Assembly (NCBI RefSeq): GCF_014854695.1
Contig: NZ_CP027558.1
Coordinates: 186,001 to 250,000, forward strand
Length of the DNA: 64,000 nucleotides
Direction of reading: 5' to 3'
Source of the DNA: Rhodococcus rhodochrous
GTDB lineage: Bacteria > Actinomycetota > Actinomycetes > Mycobacteriales > Mycobacteriaceae
Positions 53,592-61,682 of this stretch are shown in pieces. Below the pieces are notes generated by a model that was not told the DNA's origin, did not search any database, and saw only the letters and a list, made by a program, of their open reading frames with translations. Position numbers and translations under genes: made by a program. Each line of letters begins with the position of its first letter. Positions within the stretch are counted from its first letter, which is position 1.

Positions 53592-55067
53592 ATGGAAACC
53601 ACTGCGACAGACACTCTCCCCGACACCACCGCGCAGGACTACGAGCGGATTCTCGACGCCGCCGCGGCCGCCGCGACGTCTCTTGCTCGTACGGACCTGC
53701 ACGAGCGAGCGCACCTTCTGCGGTCGGTGGCCGATGCGCTCGACGCCACAGCGTCGGAACTGGTGCCGCTCGCGGCCGCCGACAGCTCACTGCCCGAGCC
53801 GCGCCTGCGCGGCGAAGTCACGCGGACGACGACGCAGCTGCGGATGTTCGCCGAGGTCGTCGAGGAGGGCTCCTGGCTGGAAGCGATCATCGACACGGCC
53901 GATCCGGATGCGCACCCTGCTCCGCGTCCCGATCTGCGTCGGATGCTCGTGCCCACCGGACCTGTCGCAGTGTTCGGTGCGAGCAACTTTCCGTTCGCAT
54001 TCGGACTCGGCGGCGGAGACACCGCTTCGGCATTGGCTGCCGGCTGCCCCGTCGTGGCCAAAGCCCACCCCGCTCAGCCGCGATTGACCGCCGCTTATGC
54101 GCGGGCGATCTCCGAGGGACTGCGGGCGGGCGGCGCCCCGGACGGCACCTTCGGGGTTGTGCAGGGCGCCGAGATCGGACGTCAGCTCGTCCAGGATCGG
54201 CGTATCACCGCCGTCGGGTTCACCGGCTCGACATCGGGTGGCCGTGCGCTGGCCGATCTGGCAGCCGGCCGACCGAATCCCATCCCGTTCTACGGTGAGC
54301 TCGGCAGCACCAATCCGGTGTTCGTGACACCTGCGGCCGCCGAGGACCGGTCGGGCAAGATCGCCGGCGAGTTCCTCGAATCGTTGCTGCTCGGCGCGGG
54401 GCAGTTCTGCACCAAGCCGGGGCTGCTGTTCGTTCCCGAGCAGAGTTCGATCGAGTGGCTCGTTCGAACCGCGGTCGCCGAGGATTCGTTCCGTCTGCTG
54501 CACGCAGGGATCCGGCAGTCGTTTCTCGAGGTGTCCCAGCAGATCCTCGACCATCCCGAGGTCCGGCCGGTGGCAGTGCCCGAGCAGAGCGGTCTGGACG
54601 ATCTGTCGGTGCGCCCGGTCATCGGCGTGACCGACGCTCGGGCACTGCGTCGAAACCCTCAGGACCTGCTCGAAGAATGCTTCGGTCCGTTCGGGCTGAT
54701 CGTGACCTACACATCGATCGAGGAGCTGTACGCGGCGATGGCTGTCCTGCCGGGCACGTTGACAGCGACCGTCCACGGAACCGAGGACGATCCCGATGCT
54801 GCGGGACTGCTCGGTGCGCTTGCGCGCCGTGCGGGGCGCGTCATCTGGAATGGATGGCCTACCGGTGTGGCCGTCGGTTGGGCTCAGCACCACGGTGGTC
54901 CCTACCCGGCCACCAACTCGGTACACACCTCCGTCGGAGCGACCGCGATTCGGCGGTTCCTGCGTCCGGTCGCCTACCAGTCGGTGCCCGAAGCGAACCT
55001 GCCGTCCGCTCTCGTCGATGCGAACCCGTGGGGTATTCCCCGCCGGGTGAACGGCCGGCTGTCGTAG
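53592..55067 (+). CDS. Alpha-ketoglutaric semialdehyde dehydrogenase-type ALDH
   Basis: 491 residues from the ATG at 53592; open codons further upstream lie antisense to the racemase-like gene. It is of the KGSADH/2,5-dioxovalerate dehydrogenase branch: FGASNFPFAFGLGGGDTASA, CPVVAKAHPAQPRL, GFTGSTSGGRAL, Glu in ELGSTNPVFV, Cys in GAGQFCTKPGL, and a C-terminal INGWPTGV-like WNGWPTGVAVGWAQ. Such enzymes finish oxidative pathways for uronic/aldaric acids, pentoses or hydroxyproline. With a GH88-like hydrolase and sugar-type alcohol dehydrogenase nearby, a uronate-like substrate is plausible. Confidence 0.85.
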   Translation: METTATDTLPDTTAQDYERILDAAAAAATSLARTDLHERAHLLRSVADALDATASELVPLAAADSSLPEPRLRGEVTRTTTQLRMFAEVVEEGSWLEAIIDTADPDAHPAPRPDLRRMLVPTGPVAVFGASNFPFAFGLGGGDTASALAAGCPVVAKAHPAQPRLTAAYARAISEGLRAGGAPDGTFGVVQGAEIGRQLVQDRRITAVGFTGSTSGGRALADLAAGRPNPIPFYGELGSTNPVFVTPAAAEDRSGKIAGEFLESLLLGAGQFCTKPGLLFVPEQSSIEWLVRTAVAEDSFRLLHAGIRQSFLEVSQQILDHPEVRPVAVPEQSGLDDLSVRPVIGVTDARALRRNPQDLLEECFGPFGLIVTYTSIEELYAAMAVLPGTLTATVHGTEDDPDAAGLLGALARRAGRVIWNGWPTGVAVGWAQHHGGPYPATNSVHTSVGATAIRRFLRPVAYQSVPEANLPSALVDANPWGIPRRVNGRLS

Positions 55068-55220
55068 GGCCACCGGTGCTCGCGATGTCGCCTCGATCCG
55101 GACAGGGTTCGCAGAGGACTACGTCTGTTGCGTGGCTCCGGACCGGGTTTGTATGTGGCGTTGTGTCACACGACCTTCCGGATCAGCGCGGGTAGTCGCG
55201 CCCAGGTGTGCTGCACAACC

Positions 55221-55260
55221 AACGACACGGCGGTCTCCGGAGGGAGGCCGCCGTGTCGTT
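55221..55260. terminator. Bidirectional terminator
   Basis: 13-bp perfect arms AACGACACGGCGG, extended by five inner pairs including one G-U, closing a 4-base loop. It lies between the convergent ends at 55067 and 55272, and the AACGACA...TGTCGTT ends give A/T-rich flanks on both strands. Confidence 0.88.
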
Positions 55261-55271
55261 AGTTGTGGGTC

Positions 55272-56537
55272 TCAGGAGGTGGTGGTGTCGGGAGTGACCG
55301 GTTCTGTGTCGGCGACGGTGGTCTTTCCGCCGTTCTCGTCGACGAAGTACAGGATCACTGCGCCGATCATCGGTCCGACGGCGAGGGCTGCGAACGCTGC
55401 CAGGAACGAGCCGGTGGCGGAGAAGACCGCGCCGATGGCGAGGGGGACGAGGGTGCTGGCGATCTGCCAGAAGGCGTTGGATGCGCCGGCGGCTGTGCCG
55501 GTGACCTCGCTCGAGACCAGGCGGGGGATCATCGCGACGATCAGGGGCAGGTATCCGTAACCGACCAGACCGAGGATGGGTGCTGCGATGAGGAGCGCTG
55601 GGACGTTGTCCAGCGTTCCGAAGAAGATCAGGATGACGGAGAACAGCGCGAGAATGACGATCGCGGGCTTTCGGGCGCTGCCTATCCGGTCGCCGAGTAT
55701 TCCGGTGAGGGGTTTACTGACGACCGCCACGCCCGCGAAGATCGCCACGATGAACCCGGCGGTGGTGCCGGAAACGCCGTGTCCCTTGATGAGCAGGGCG
55801 TTGGACCAGGTGACGAATCCGTATGTGCCCCAGAACCCGCCGAATCCGGCGAGGGAGAGCAGCATGAGATCGCGGTTGGTGGTCAGGGTCTTCCAGGCGG
55901 AGGGGCGCTTGCCGTCGCCTGCGGTAGCGATCGTGTTGGTGACCGGTCCCGGCCGGATGATCACGTAACAGATGACCGCCGTGACGATCGAGATGGCACC
56001 GAAAAGGTGGTAGGAGGCGTGCCAGCTGTAGTGGTTGATCATCCACGGGACGGCGGTGTTGGCAATGACGGTGCCGAGCGAGGTCGCGGAGGTGAACAGT
56101 CCCATGACCTTGCCGAGTTCCTTGGGCTGGAACCAGCTTGCCAGGAGCTTGACGCCTGCGGCGTAATCCGCGCCGGCGAAGAAGCCGACGACTGCTTGCA
56201 CGCCGATGCCGATGACCGCGGAGGTGGTCGATCCGAAGATCATCATGAACACGCCTGCGCCGGCGAGTGAGACGGTGACCACCTCGCGGCCACCGAACCG
56301 GTCGGAGAGCACCCCGGTGAGGGCGTTGGAACAGACGTAGCCGATGTAGTACGCGGTGGCGAACACGCCGAGGCTGGCCAGTGGTACGCCGAGGTCCTCG
56401 CCGACGAACACCGATGCCGGGCCCCAGGTGGAGCGATCGACGGAGGTCATGGTGAAGGCGAGCCAGCAGAGCACGAGCACGACCCACCGATATCGGTTGC
56501 GTGCCTGTTGATCAGGTGAGGTGGAAATCGTCTGCAC
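55272..56537 (-). CDS. MFS transporter (ACS/sugar-acid type)
   Basis: 421 residues with twelve predicted helices. RYRWVVLVLCWLAFTMTSVDR, SLGVFATAYYIGYVCSNALTG, the conserved loop LSDRFGGREV, and GILGDRIGSARKP after helix 6-7. It resembles anion:cation symporters that take up organic acids. A conserved 19-bp element shared with the Rieske oxygenase promoter lies about 260 bases upstream, which suggests that it imports the oxygenase substrate. Confidence 0.88.
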   Translation of the reverse strand: MQTISTSPDQQARNRYRWVVLVLCWLAFTMTSVDRSTWGPASVFVGEDLGVPLASLGVFATAYYIGYVCSNALTGVLSDRFGGREVVTVSLAGAGVFMMIFGSTTSAVIGIGVQAVVGFFAGADYAAGVKLLASWFQPKELGKVMGLFTSATSLGTVIANTAVPWMINHYSWHASYHLFGAISIVTAVICYVIIRPGPVTNTIATAGDGKRPSAWKTLTTNRDLMLLSLAGFGGFWGTYGFVTWSNALLIKGHGVSGTTAGFIVAIFAGVAVVSKPLTGILGDRIGSARKPAIVILALFSVILIFFGTLDNVPALLIAAPILGLVGYGYLPLIVAMIPRLVSSEVTGTAAGASNAFWQIASTLVPLAIGAVFSATGSFLAAFAALAVGPMIGAVILYFVDENGGKTTVADTEPVTPDTTTS

Positions 56538-56772
56538 GAGGGGTTTCCTGTCTGGTCTCGGCGCGATAAGGGGTCTCGGGTTGTGTTGCTGCTACCCGGG
56601 TTCTCGGGGGAGAGGATCGCTGCCGTCAGTCGAATAGCGTTGGTGCAGTCGAGGTGTGGAAGGGACTGTGAACGTCACGAGGGGGTATGTCGCGGAAAGT
56701 TCAGGGTGGGTCACCTTCGACCGGTCGAGCGCTGCACCTGTTTTATCAAGGTGATCGCGTTCACACAATGTT

Positions 56773-56812
56773 TGCGTCCGTTTGTGGAGCAATTGCGCGC
56801 TATTCGGACGCA
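56773..56812. promoter_or_regulatory. Inverted repeat with 19-mer shared with Rieske promoter
   Basis: TGCGTCCG (56773-56780) and CGGACGCA (56805-56812) form an 8-bp inverted repeat around GCAATTGC. The 19 bases TGCGCGCTATTCGGACGCA at 56794-56812 recur exactly at 60319-60337. It lies upstream of the transporter at 55272-56537. Confidence 0.7.
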
Positions 56813-56933
56813 TTTCGCCCCTCGTCCCGGTCCGGGAGGTCATCGGCCGGATCATGTGGTCGCCGCTCGATCCGTCGATCACGCGGCGCGCAGGGCGCTG
56901 TCCCGACGACGACCGCGATCACCGGACAGGGCC

Positions 56934-57728
56934 TCACATCGCTGCGAGCTCCTCGCGGATCTGCTCGGCCGCAGTGCGCAGAGCGGTGAGGATCGATCCC
57001 CGCATGTGATCGAGTGATACCCGCGAGGACTGGGCGGAGACGTTGAGAGCGGCGACTGCGTAGCCTTCGGCGTCGCGCACGGGCACGGCGATCGACCGCA
57101 CTCCCTCGGTGAGTTCCTCATCCGCCAGCGACCATCCCTCGTTGCGTGCGGCGAGGATCTTCTCTCGCAGTTCGTCGGTGTCGATCGTGGTGGCCGCGGT
57201 GTAACTGCGGGTGTCCACGCTCGCCAGATAGGCATCGAGTTCGGCATCGGTGCGGTCGGCCAGGAGTACACGACCGGTGGCGACGGCGTAGGCCGGCAGA
57301 CTCGTCCCGACCACGATTTCGACCGTGAGGACCCGGTCGGCCTGGACCCGGTCGACATAGAAGATCCTGTCGTGATGCAGCACGGTGAGCGAGGCCGTCT
57401 CCTGCGTCTGCTCGGCCAGGCGTTCGAGGTGGGGCCGGACGATCTCGGGAAGTCCGCTGCTCAGGACGTAGGCGTCGCCGATCTCGAGTATCGCGGGGCG
57501 GGCGGTGTAGGCGGTGCCGTCGTAGGACAGATAGCCCATGTACTCGAGTGTCAGCACGAAGCGCCGGGCCGCAGTGCGGGTGATACCGGCGAGGCTCGCG
57601 ACTTCGGTGACCGACAGAGGGCGACGTTCTCGCCCGAACAGTTTGAGTACCTCGAGCCCCCGGCCGAGAGCTTGAACGTGATCGCGGTTCTGCTCCGGGG
57701 TCGTCGTGGTTGCTTCGTTCTCGCTCAC
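56934..57728 (-). CDS. IclR-family regulator (PcaR/PobR-like)
   Basis: 264 residues from a GTG that overlaps the stop of the MFS gene upstream (GTGA). N-terminal winged helix: ALGRGLEVLKLFGRERRPLSVTEVA (split), SLAGITRTAARRFVLTLEYMGYL. The effector domain has GLPEIVRPHLERLAEQT, DRIFYVDRVQADR, GTSLPAYAVATGRVLLA, and GVRSIAVPVRDAEG. Family members of this type control protocatechuate and p-hydroxybenzoate genes as activators. It is co-transcribed with the MFS gene. Confidence 0.92.
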   Translation of the reverse strand: MSENEATTTTPEQNRDHVQALGRGLEVLKLFGRERRPLSVTEVASLAGITRTAARRFVLTLEYMGYLSYDGTAYTARPAILEIGDAYVLSSGLPEIVRPHLERLAEQTQETASLTVLHHDRIFYVDRVQADRVLTVEIVVGTSLPAYAVATGRVLLADRTDAELDAYLASVDTRSYTAATTIDTDELREKILAARNEGWSLADEELTEGVRSIAVPVRDAEGYAVAALNVSAQSSRVSLDHMRGSILTALRTAAEQIREELAAM

Positions 57729-58978
57729 AGGCTCAACCTATCTACTTCGTGTGATGCTGCCGATCGAGTGGGGGCGTGAGAAGTGCGGATCCCCCAGAGG
57801 CCGAGCGCGCCGCACACTGCGTACAGCACTGCCGCCGCAGACCAGCCGGTCGCGAATCCGCCGGTGTGATCGGTCAGCAGGCCCATCAGAGCGGGCCCGC
57901 CGGCGAATCCGAGATACATCCCGACTGCGATGGCGCTCGAGGCACGGCCTACGGTGCTGGTCCGAACCACGCGGAGCGCACCGGCCATCAACACCACATT
58001 GGCTGCGAGGGCGGTCGCACCGTGCACGCCGACGCCGATCCACAGGAGGGCAAGCCATCCCCAGAGTTCGGCACCGAGCAGGGCGAGTGCGCCGAGCAGG
58101 GAGCCCGATGCGAGGACCAGTAGCAGAGGGAAGGGGCCGGTTCTTCCGGAAAGCGCGCGGCCCCAGCCGATTCGCGCCGTGACACCGATCAGGCCGGCGA
58201 TCGCGGCGGTCAGCCCGGCCACGGTCAGGTTCAATCCCATTTCGTCGTGCGCGAACAACGGGAGATAGACGTTGGTGGCCTGAAGGGCGGCGCCGGAGAA
58301 CAAGGCGTAGGCGGCGAACAGCCAGACGGCCGGGGGCAGGGTGCGGCGCTCGGTGCGGTCGGAGGAGGGTGCGGCACGCTCGGGTGCGCTTGCCGGCCGT
58401 TGGGAACGGTTCCGGGACGGTGCGCAACGCCAGGCCCAGAGGGCCGAGATGCCCGCGATGGCCGCGCCGACCCATAGTGGGCCTCGCCATCCCCAGGCAA
58501 GTGCCAGGGTGGGGCATCCGACTCCGGCGGCGAGTTGGCTGACCTGCACCCCGGACTGCTTCACTCCGATCCAGGGAGAGCGTTTGGCCGGCGGGGCATT
58601 ATCGCTGATCACGCGGTTGGTGACGGGATTCGACAGGGCCTGTGCAGCCCCGGACAAGGCCATGGCTGCCAGTAGCCACAGGTAATTCGTCGACAGCGCC
58701 GCGATGACGAACGAGAGTGCGGCGCCCGCGAAGATCGTGACGAGCAGTGCGCGAGCGGGGAAGCGGTCGCTGAATCGCCCGAAGGTCAGGGACAGGGCAG
58801 CCGCCGCCAGGAAGCTGAGCGTGGCGAGCATTCCGAACTGCGCCGCGGTGATGCCGAGCGAGTCGATGACCAGCGCGCTCGTCGCGCTCAGGCCGTAGGT
58901 CAGCAGGGGGCCGATCGCCATGGCTGCCGTCAGCAACGGCAGTAGTGCTCGAGAATTGCGGTTGTTCACTACAGGCAC
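57725..58978 (-). CDS. MFS transporter (CynX/NimT-like)
   Basis: 417 residues, about twelve helices. TYGLSATSALVIDSLGITAAQFGML, FGRFSDRFPARALL (loop 2-3 motif), AQALSNPVTNRVISD, APPAKRSPWIGVKQSGVQVSQLAAG, and the second-half loop WGRALSGRTGPFPL. The substrate is unknown. The gene is coupled to the IclR regulator, so it probably belongs to that regulator's aromatic-acid circuit. Confidence 0.87.
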   Translation of the reverse strand: MPVVNNRNSRALLPLLTAAMAIGPLLTYGLSATSALVIDSLGITAAQFGMLATLSFLAAAALSLTFGRFSDRFPARALLVTIFAGAALSFVIAALSTNYLWLLAAMALSGAAQALSNPVTNRVISDNAPPAKRSPWIGVKQSGVQVSQLAAGVGCPTLALAWGWRGPLWVGAAIAGISALWAWRCAPSRNRSQRPASAPERAAPSSDRTERRTLPPAVWLFAAYALFSGAALQATNVYLPLFAHDEMGLNLTVAGLTAAIAGLIGVTARIGWGRALSGRTGPFPLLLVLASGSLLGALALLGAELWGWLALLWIGVGVHGATALAANVVLMAGALRVVRTSTVGRASSAIAVGMYLGFAGGPALMGLLTDHTGGFATGWSAAAVLYAVCGALGLWGIRTSHAPTRSAASHEVDRLSL

Positions 58979-59222
58979 TCCATCGACAGTCCTATCGCTG
59001 CGCGACGGTGCGCACGATCTCAGCGCAAAGCGTCCGCATAGCGTTCAAGAAACCTATCTTCGGACGCAAGTGTCGCACGTCCTAGGGTGTGGCACCTACC
59101 TCGCCGCGTCCCCGACTCTCGTGGGCCATCGAAGCGTGGCGACACGTGACGGGAGGCCGCGGAGCACGCCGTGGGTGTTCGGCGACGGGTGGACGTGCGC
59201 GTCCTCGCGGCATGGGATGCGC
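58979..59222. other. Intergenic stretch between MFS and second IclR gene
   Basis: Holds the minus-strand promoter of the MFS-IclR operon. No clear operator or hairpin was found. Confidence 0.4.
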
Positions 59223-60053
59223 TCAGACGTCGATTCCGGCGCGCAGTTCCAGGGAGATTCGACCGGCGGTTTCGAGGAGTGGGGGAAGGTACCGCGGAAC
59301 CAGGGTGCGCGCGGATTCGTGCGTTTGGTACATCGACACGGTGAGTGCGCCGACGACGCGGCCGGTTCGGGAGCGCAGCGGCACGGCCAACGCTTGCACT
59401 CCGACATCGAGAACCTGGTCGGCGAAGGCCCAACCCTGGCGGCGGATGATGTCCAATTCGCGCTCGAGTCGACTGCGCTCGTCGTGGGCGGGCGCCGGGT
59501 GCGCGTCCTGGGGAGCCGAGAAGTCGAGATGTCGGTTCAGTTCGGCTTCGGGAAGTGCCGCCAGCAGCACCCGTCCGGTCGCTGTCCGATGGGCGGGCAA
59601 TCGGCTGCCTGCCTTCAAGGACACCGACATGCCGGACGCAACCTCCACTCTGCTGACGTACCGGATGTCCGGACCGTCGAGCACTGTGACGGACGCGGAG
59701 AGACCCAGGTTTCGCGCAAGTGCCTCGAGGTGTGGCTGGCACACGTCGGCGAGGGTGAACCTCGCCAGGTTGGCATAGCCCAGCTCGAGTACCTGCGGTG
59801 TCAGGGTGAACTTGCGGCCGGAGACCTCGACGAATCCGAGTTCGACGAGGGTGTGCAGGAATCGGCGCGCCGCCGAGCGGGGAAGTCGGCACCGCTCTGC
59901 CACCTCGGTCAGTGTGAGGTGGCGATGCTCGCGGTCGAAGGTGGTCAGCACTGCGATGGCGCGTTCGAGTGATTGGACCGCGTCCTTCGGGCGGGCCGGC
60001 CGCACGGGGGTCGACGTCGGCATGGCGTCCACCGCGCTTTTGGCTCGCGTCAT
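59223..60053 (-). CDS. IclR-family regulator of the Rieske operon
   Basis: 276 residues from the ATG at 60053, which has GAGAGG upstream; the in-frame extension is rejected because it covers the operator region. Winged helix: SLERAIAVLTTFDREHRHLTLTEVA (split), ERCRLPRSAARRFLHTLVELGFV. Effector domain: LADVCQPHLEALARNLG, DGPDIRYVSRVEVASG, GSRLPAHRTATGRVLLAALPE, GVQALAVPLRSRTGRV. It is divergent from the Rieske oxygenase operon, with palindromes in between, and probably controls it and the transporter at 55272. Confidence 0.92.
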   Translation of the reverse strand: MTRAKSAVDAMPTSTPVRPARPKDAVQSLERAIAVLTTFDREHRHLTLTEVAERCRLPRSAARRFLHTLVELGFVEVSGRKFTLTPQVLELGYANLARFTLADVCQPHLEALARNLGLSASVTVLDGPDIRYVSRVEVASGMSVSLKAGSRLPAHRTATGRVLLAALPEAELNRHLDFSAPQDAHPAPAHDERSRLERELDIIRRQGWAFADQVLDVGVQALAVPLRSRTGRVVGALTVSMYQTHESARTLVPRYLPPLLETAGRISLELRAGIDV

Positions 60054-60112
60054 CTGTTCCTCTCCGGTGCCCTCACTGAGTGGGCTTCTTCGATCCCACG
60101 ACCGCGAGTGTA

Positions 60113-60160
60113 GTGGAGTCCGATCTGCGCGCATATGCGCGTTCCTTTCGGACCTTCCAC
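60113..60160. promoter_or_regulatory. Nested inverted repeat upstream of the IclR gene
   Basis: Outer arms GTGGAGTCCGA/TCGGACCTTCCAC (imperfect) enclose a perfect 14-bp palindrome CGCGCATATGCGCG at 60128-60141. It lies 60-107 bases upstream of the IclR start, a likely autoregulatory site. Confidence 0.7.
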
Positions 60161-60310
60161 GGCGGAGTGCGGACCTTCGCCGGTGGTGATCCATCGCGTG
60201 TCTCGGCGACAGAAACAGCGAGTACCAGGGGCCTTAGGGCGAAAAGTAAGGCCGCCCATGGTTGACGGTGCGAAGCGACGTGTGCCACAGTGCTCCCACC
60301 GATCAATCTC

Positions 60311-60337
60311 CGCGCACGTGCGCGCTATTCGGACGCA
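60311..60337. promoter_or_regulatory. Operator candidate of the Rieske operon
   Basis: Perfect 14-bp palindrome CGCGCACGTGCGCG (60311-60324) overlapping the 19-mer TGCGCGCTATTCGGACGCA (60319-60337) that is also found at 56794-56812. It ends 29 bases before the oxygenase ATG. Confidence 0.75.
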
Positions 60338-60366
60338 ATCAGTCGTTGAAGGTCGAAAGGACTGCC

Positions 60367-61650
60367 ATGCTGACGCAAGACCAGAACACTCTGCTGGTTC
60401 AGACGGGCCCCGATACGCCCATGGGCCGGCTTTTCCGCCGGTACTGGATCCCGGCGTTGCTGGCGGAGGAGTTGCCGGAGCCGGACTGCGCCCCGGTCCG
60501 CGTCAAGCTGCTCGGCGAGCAACTGATCGCATTCCGCGACACCCAGGGCAGGCTCGGGCTGCTCGACGAGTTCTGCAGTCACCGCACCGCCTCGCTGTAC
60601 TTCGGCCGCAATGAGGACTGCGGCCTGCGCTGCGCATACCACGGCTGGAAGTACGACGTCGAGGGCAACTGCGTGGACATGCCGTCCGAACCGGAGGACT
60701 CGAAGTTCAAGTCCCGGATCAAGCAGAAGGCATACCCGTGTGTCGAGCGCGGCGGCGTGATCTGGACCTACATGGGTCCGCCCGAGCTCAAGCCCGAACT
60801 CCCCGAACTCGAATGGGCCATGCTCGGCGACGGCCACCGATTCGTCTCGAAGCGACTGCAGGAGACGAACTACCTGCAGGCAATGGAGGGCGGCATCGAC
60901 TCGAGCCACGTCTCGTTCGCCCACCGATTCAACCTCGACGACGACCCGATGCACTCGGGGACCGAGGGCAACAAGTACCTCAAGGCCGACACCCGCCCCA
61001 AGTTCGAGGTCGCCGAGAGCGACGGCGGTCTGGTCATCGGTGCTCGCCGCAACGCCAACGACGACGAGTACTACTGGCGGATCACCCAGTGGATCATGCC
61101 CTGGTACACCATCATTCCCCCGTTCGGCACCCACAATCCGCTCGGCGGGCACGCCTGGGTGCCCATCGACGACGAGACGTGCTGGGCGTGGAGCATCAAC
61201 TACCACCCCACCCGGGAGCTGCGCGAGGACGAACTCGCGTCGATGCGCAACGGAGACGGAATCCACGCCAAGTACATCCCCGGGACCTACCGGACGCTGG
61301 CGAACAAGGACAACGACTATCTGATGGACCGCGAGGCCCAGAAGCAGAAGAAGACGTTCTCCGGCATCGAGGGCATCGCCGCCCAGGACTTCTCCCTGCA
61401 GGAATCGATGGGAGCAATCTGCGATCGCACCAAGGAACGCCTCGGAACCTCCGACGCCGGCATCATTTTGGCCCGCCGCCGACTGCTCGCCGCCCTCGAG
61501 GAACTCGAAGCGGAAACCCTGCCCGGTCTGCAGCCCGAACACCAGCGTGTGCGGTCGACCTCGGTCCTGCTGCCGAAGGCAACGCCCTTCCAGGAGGGTG
61601 CAGAGGACGCACTCCGCATGGTCGAAGGCGAAGACTTCGTCTCCATCTGA
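60367..61650 (+). CDS. Rieske non-haem iron oxygenase, phthalate-dioxygenase type
   Basis: 427 residues from the ATG with AAAGGA seven bases upstream. The Rieske centre is CSH (residue ~76) then CAYHGWKYD. The mononuclear iron site is GIDSSHVSFAHRF (D-x2-H-x4-H), with a later carboxylate candidate in AAQDFSLQESMG. The motif PMGRLFRRYWIPALLAEELPEPD marks the phthalate 4,5-dioxygenase/vanillate demethylase-like branch, which works without a beta subunit. It hydroxylates or demethylates an aromatic acid using electrons from the reductase at 63373. Confidence 0.93.
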   Translation: MLTQDQNTLLVQTGPDTPMGRLFRRYWIPALLAEELPEPDCAPVRVKLLGEQLIAFRDTQGRLGLLDEFCSHRTASLYFGRNEDCGLRCAYHGWKYDVEGNCVDMPSEPEDSKFKSRIKQKAYPCVERGGVIWTYMGPPELKPELPELEWAMLGDGHRFVSKRLQETNYLQAMEGGIDSSHVSFAHRFNLDDDPMHSGTEGNKYLKADTRPKFEVAESDGGLVIGARRNANDDEYYWRITQWIMPWYTIIPPFGTHNPLGGHAWVPIDDETCWAWSINYHPTRELREDELASMRNGDGIHAKYIPGTYRTLANKDNDYLMDREAQKQKKTFSGIEGIAAQDFSLQESMGAICDRTKERLGTSDAGIILARRRLLAALEELEAETLPGLQPEHQRVRSTSVLLPKATPFQEGAEDALRMVEGEDFVSI

Positions 61651-61682
61651 CCACTCCGGCAACAAGAAACAAGGAATCCGTC

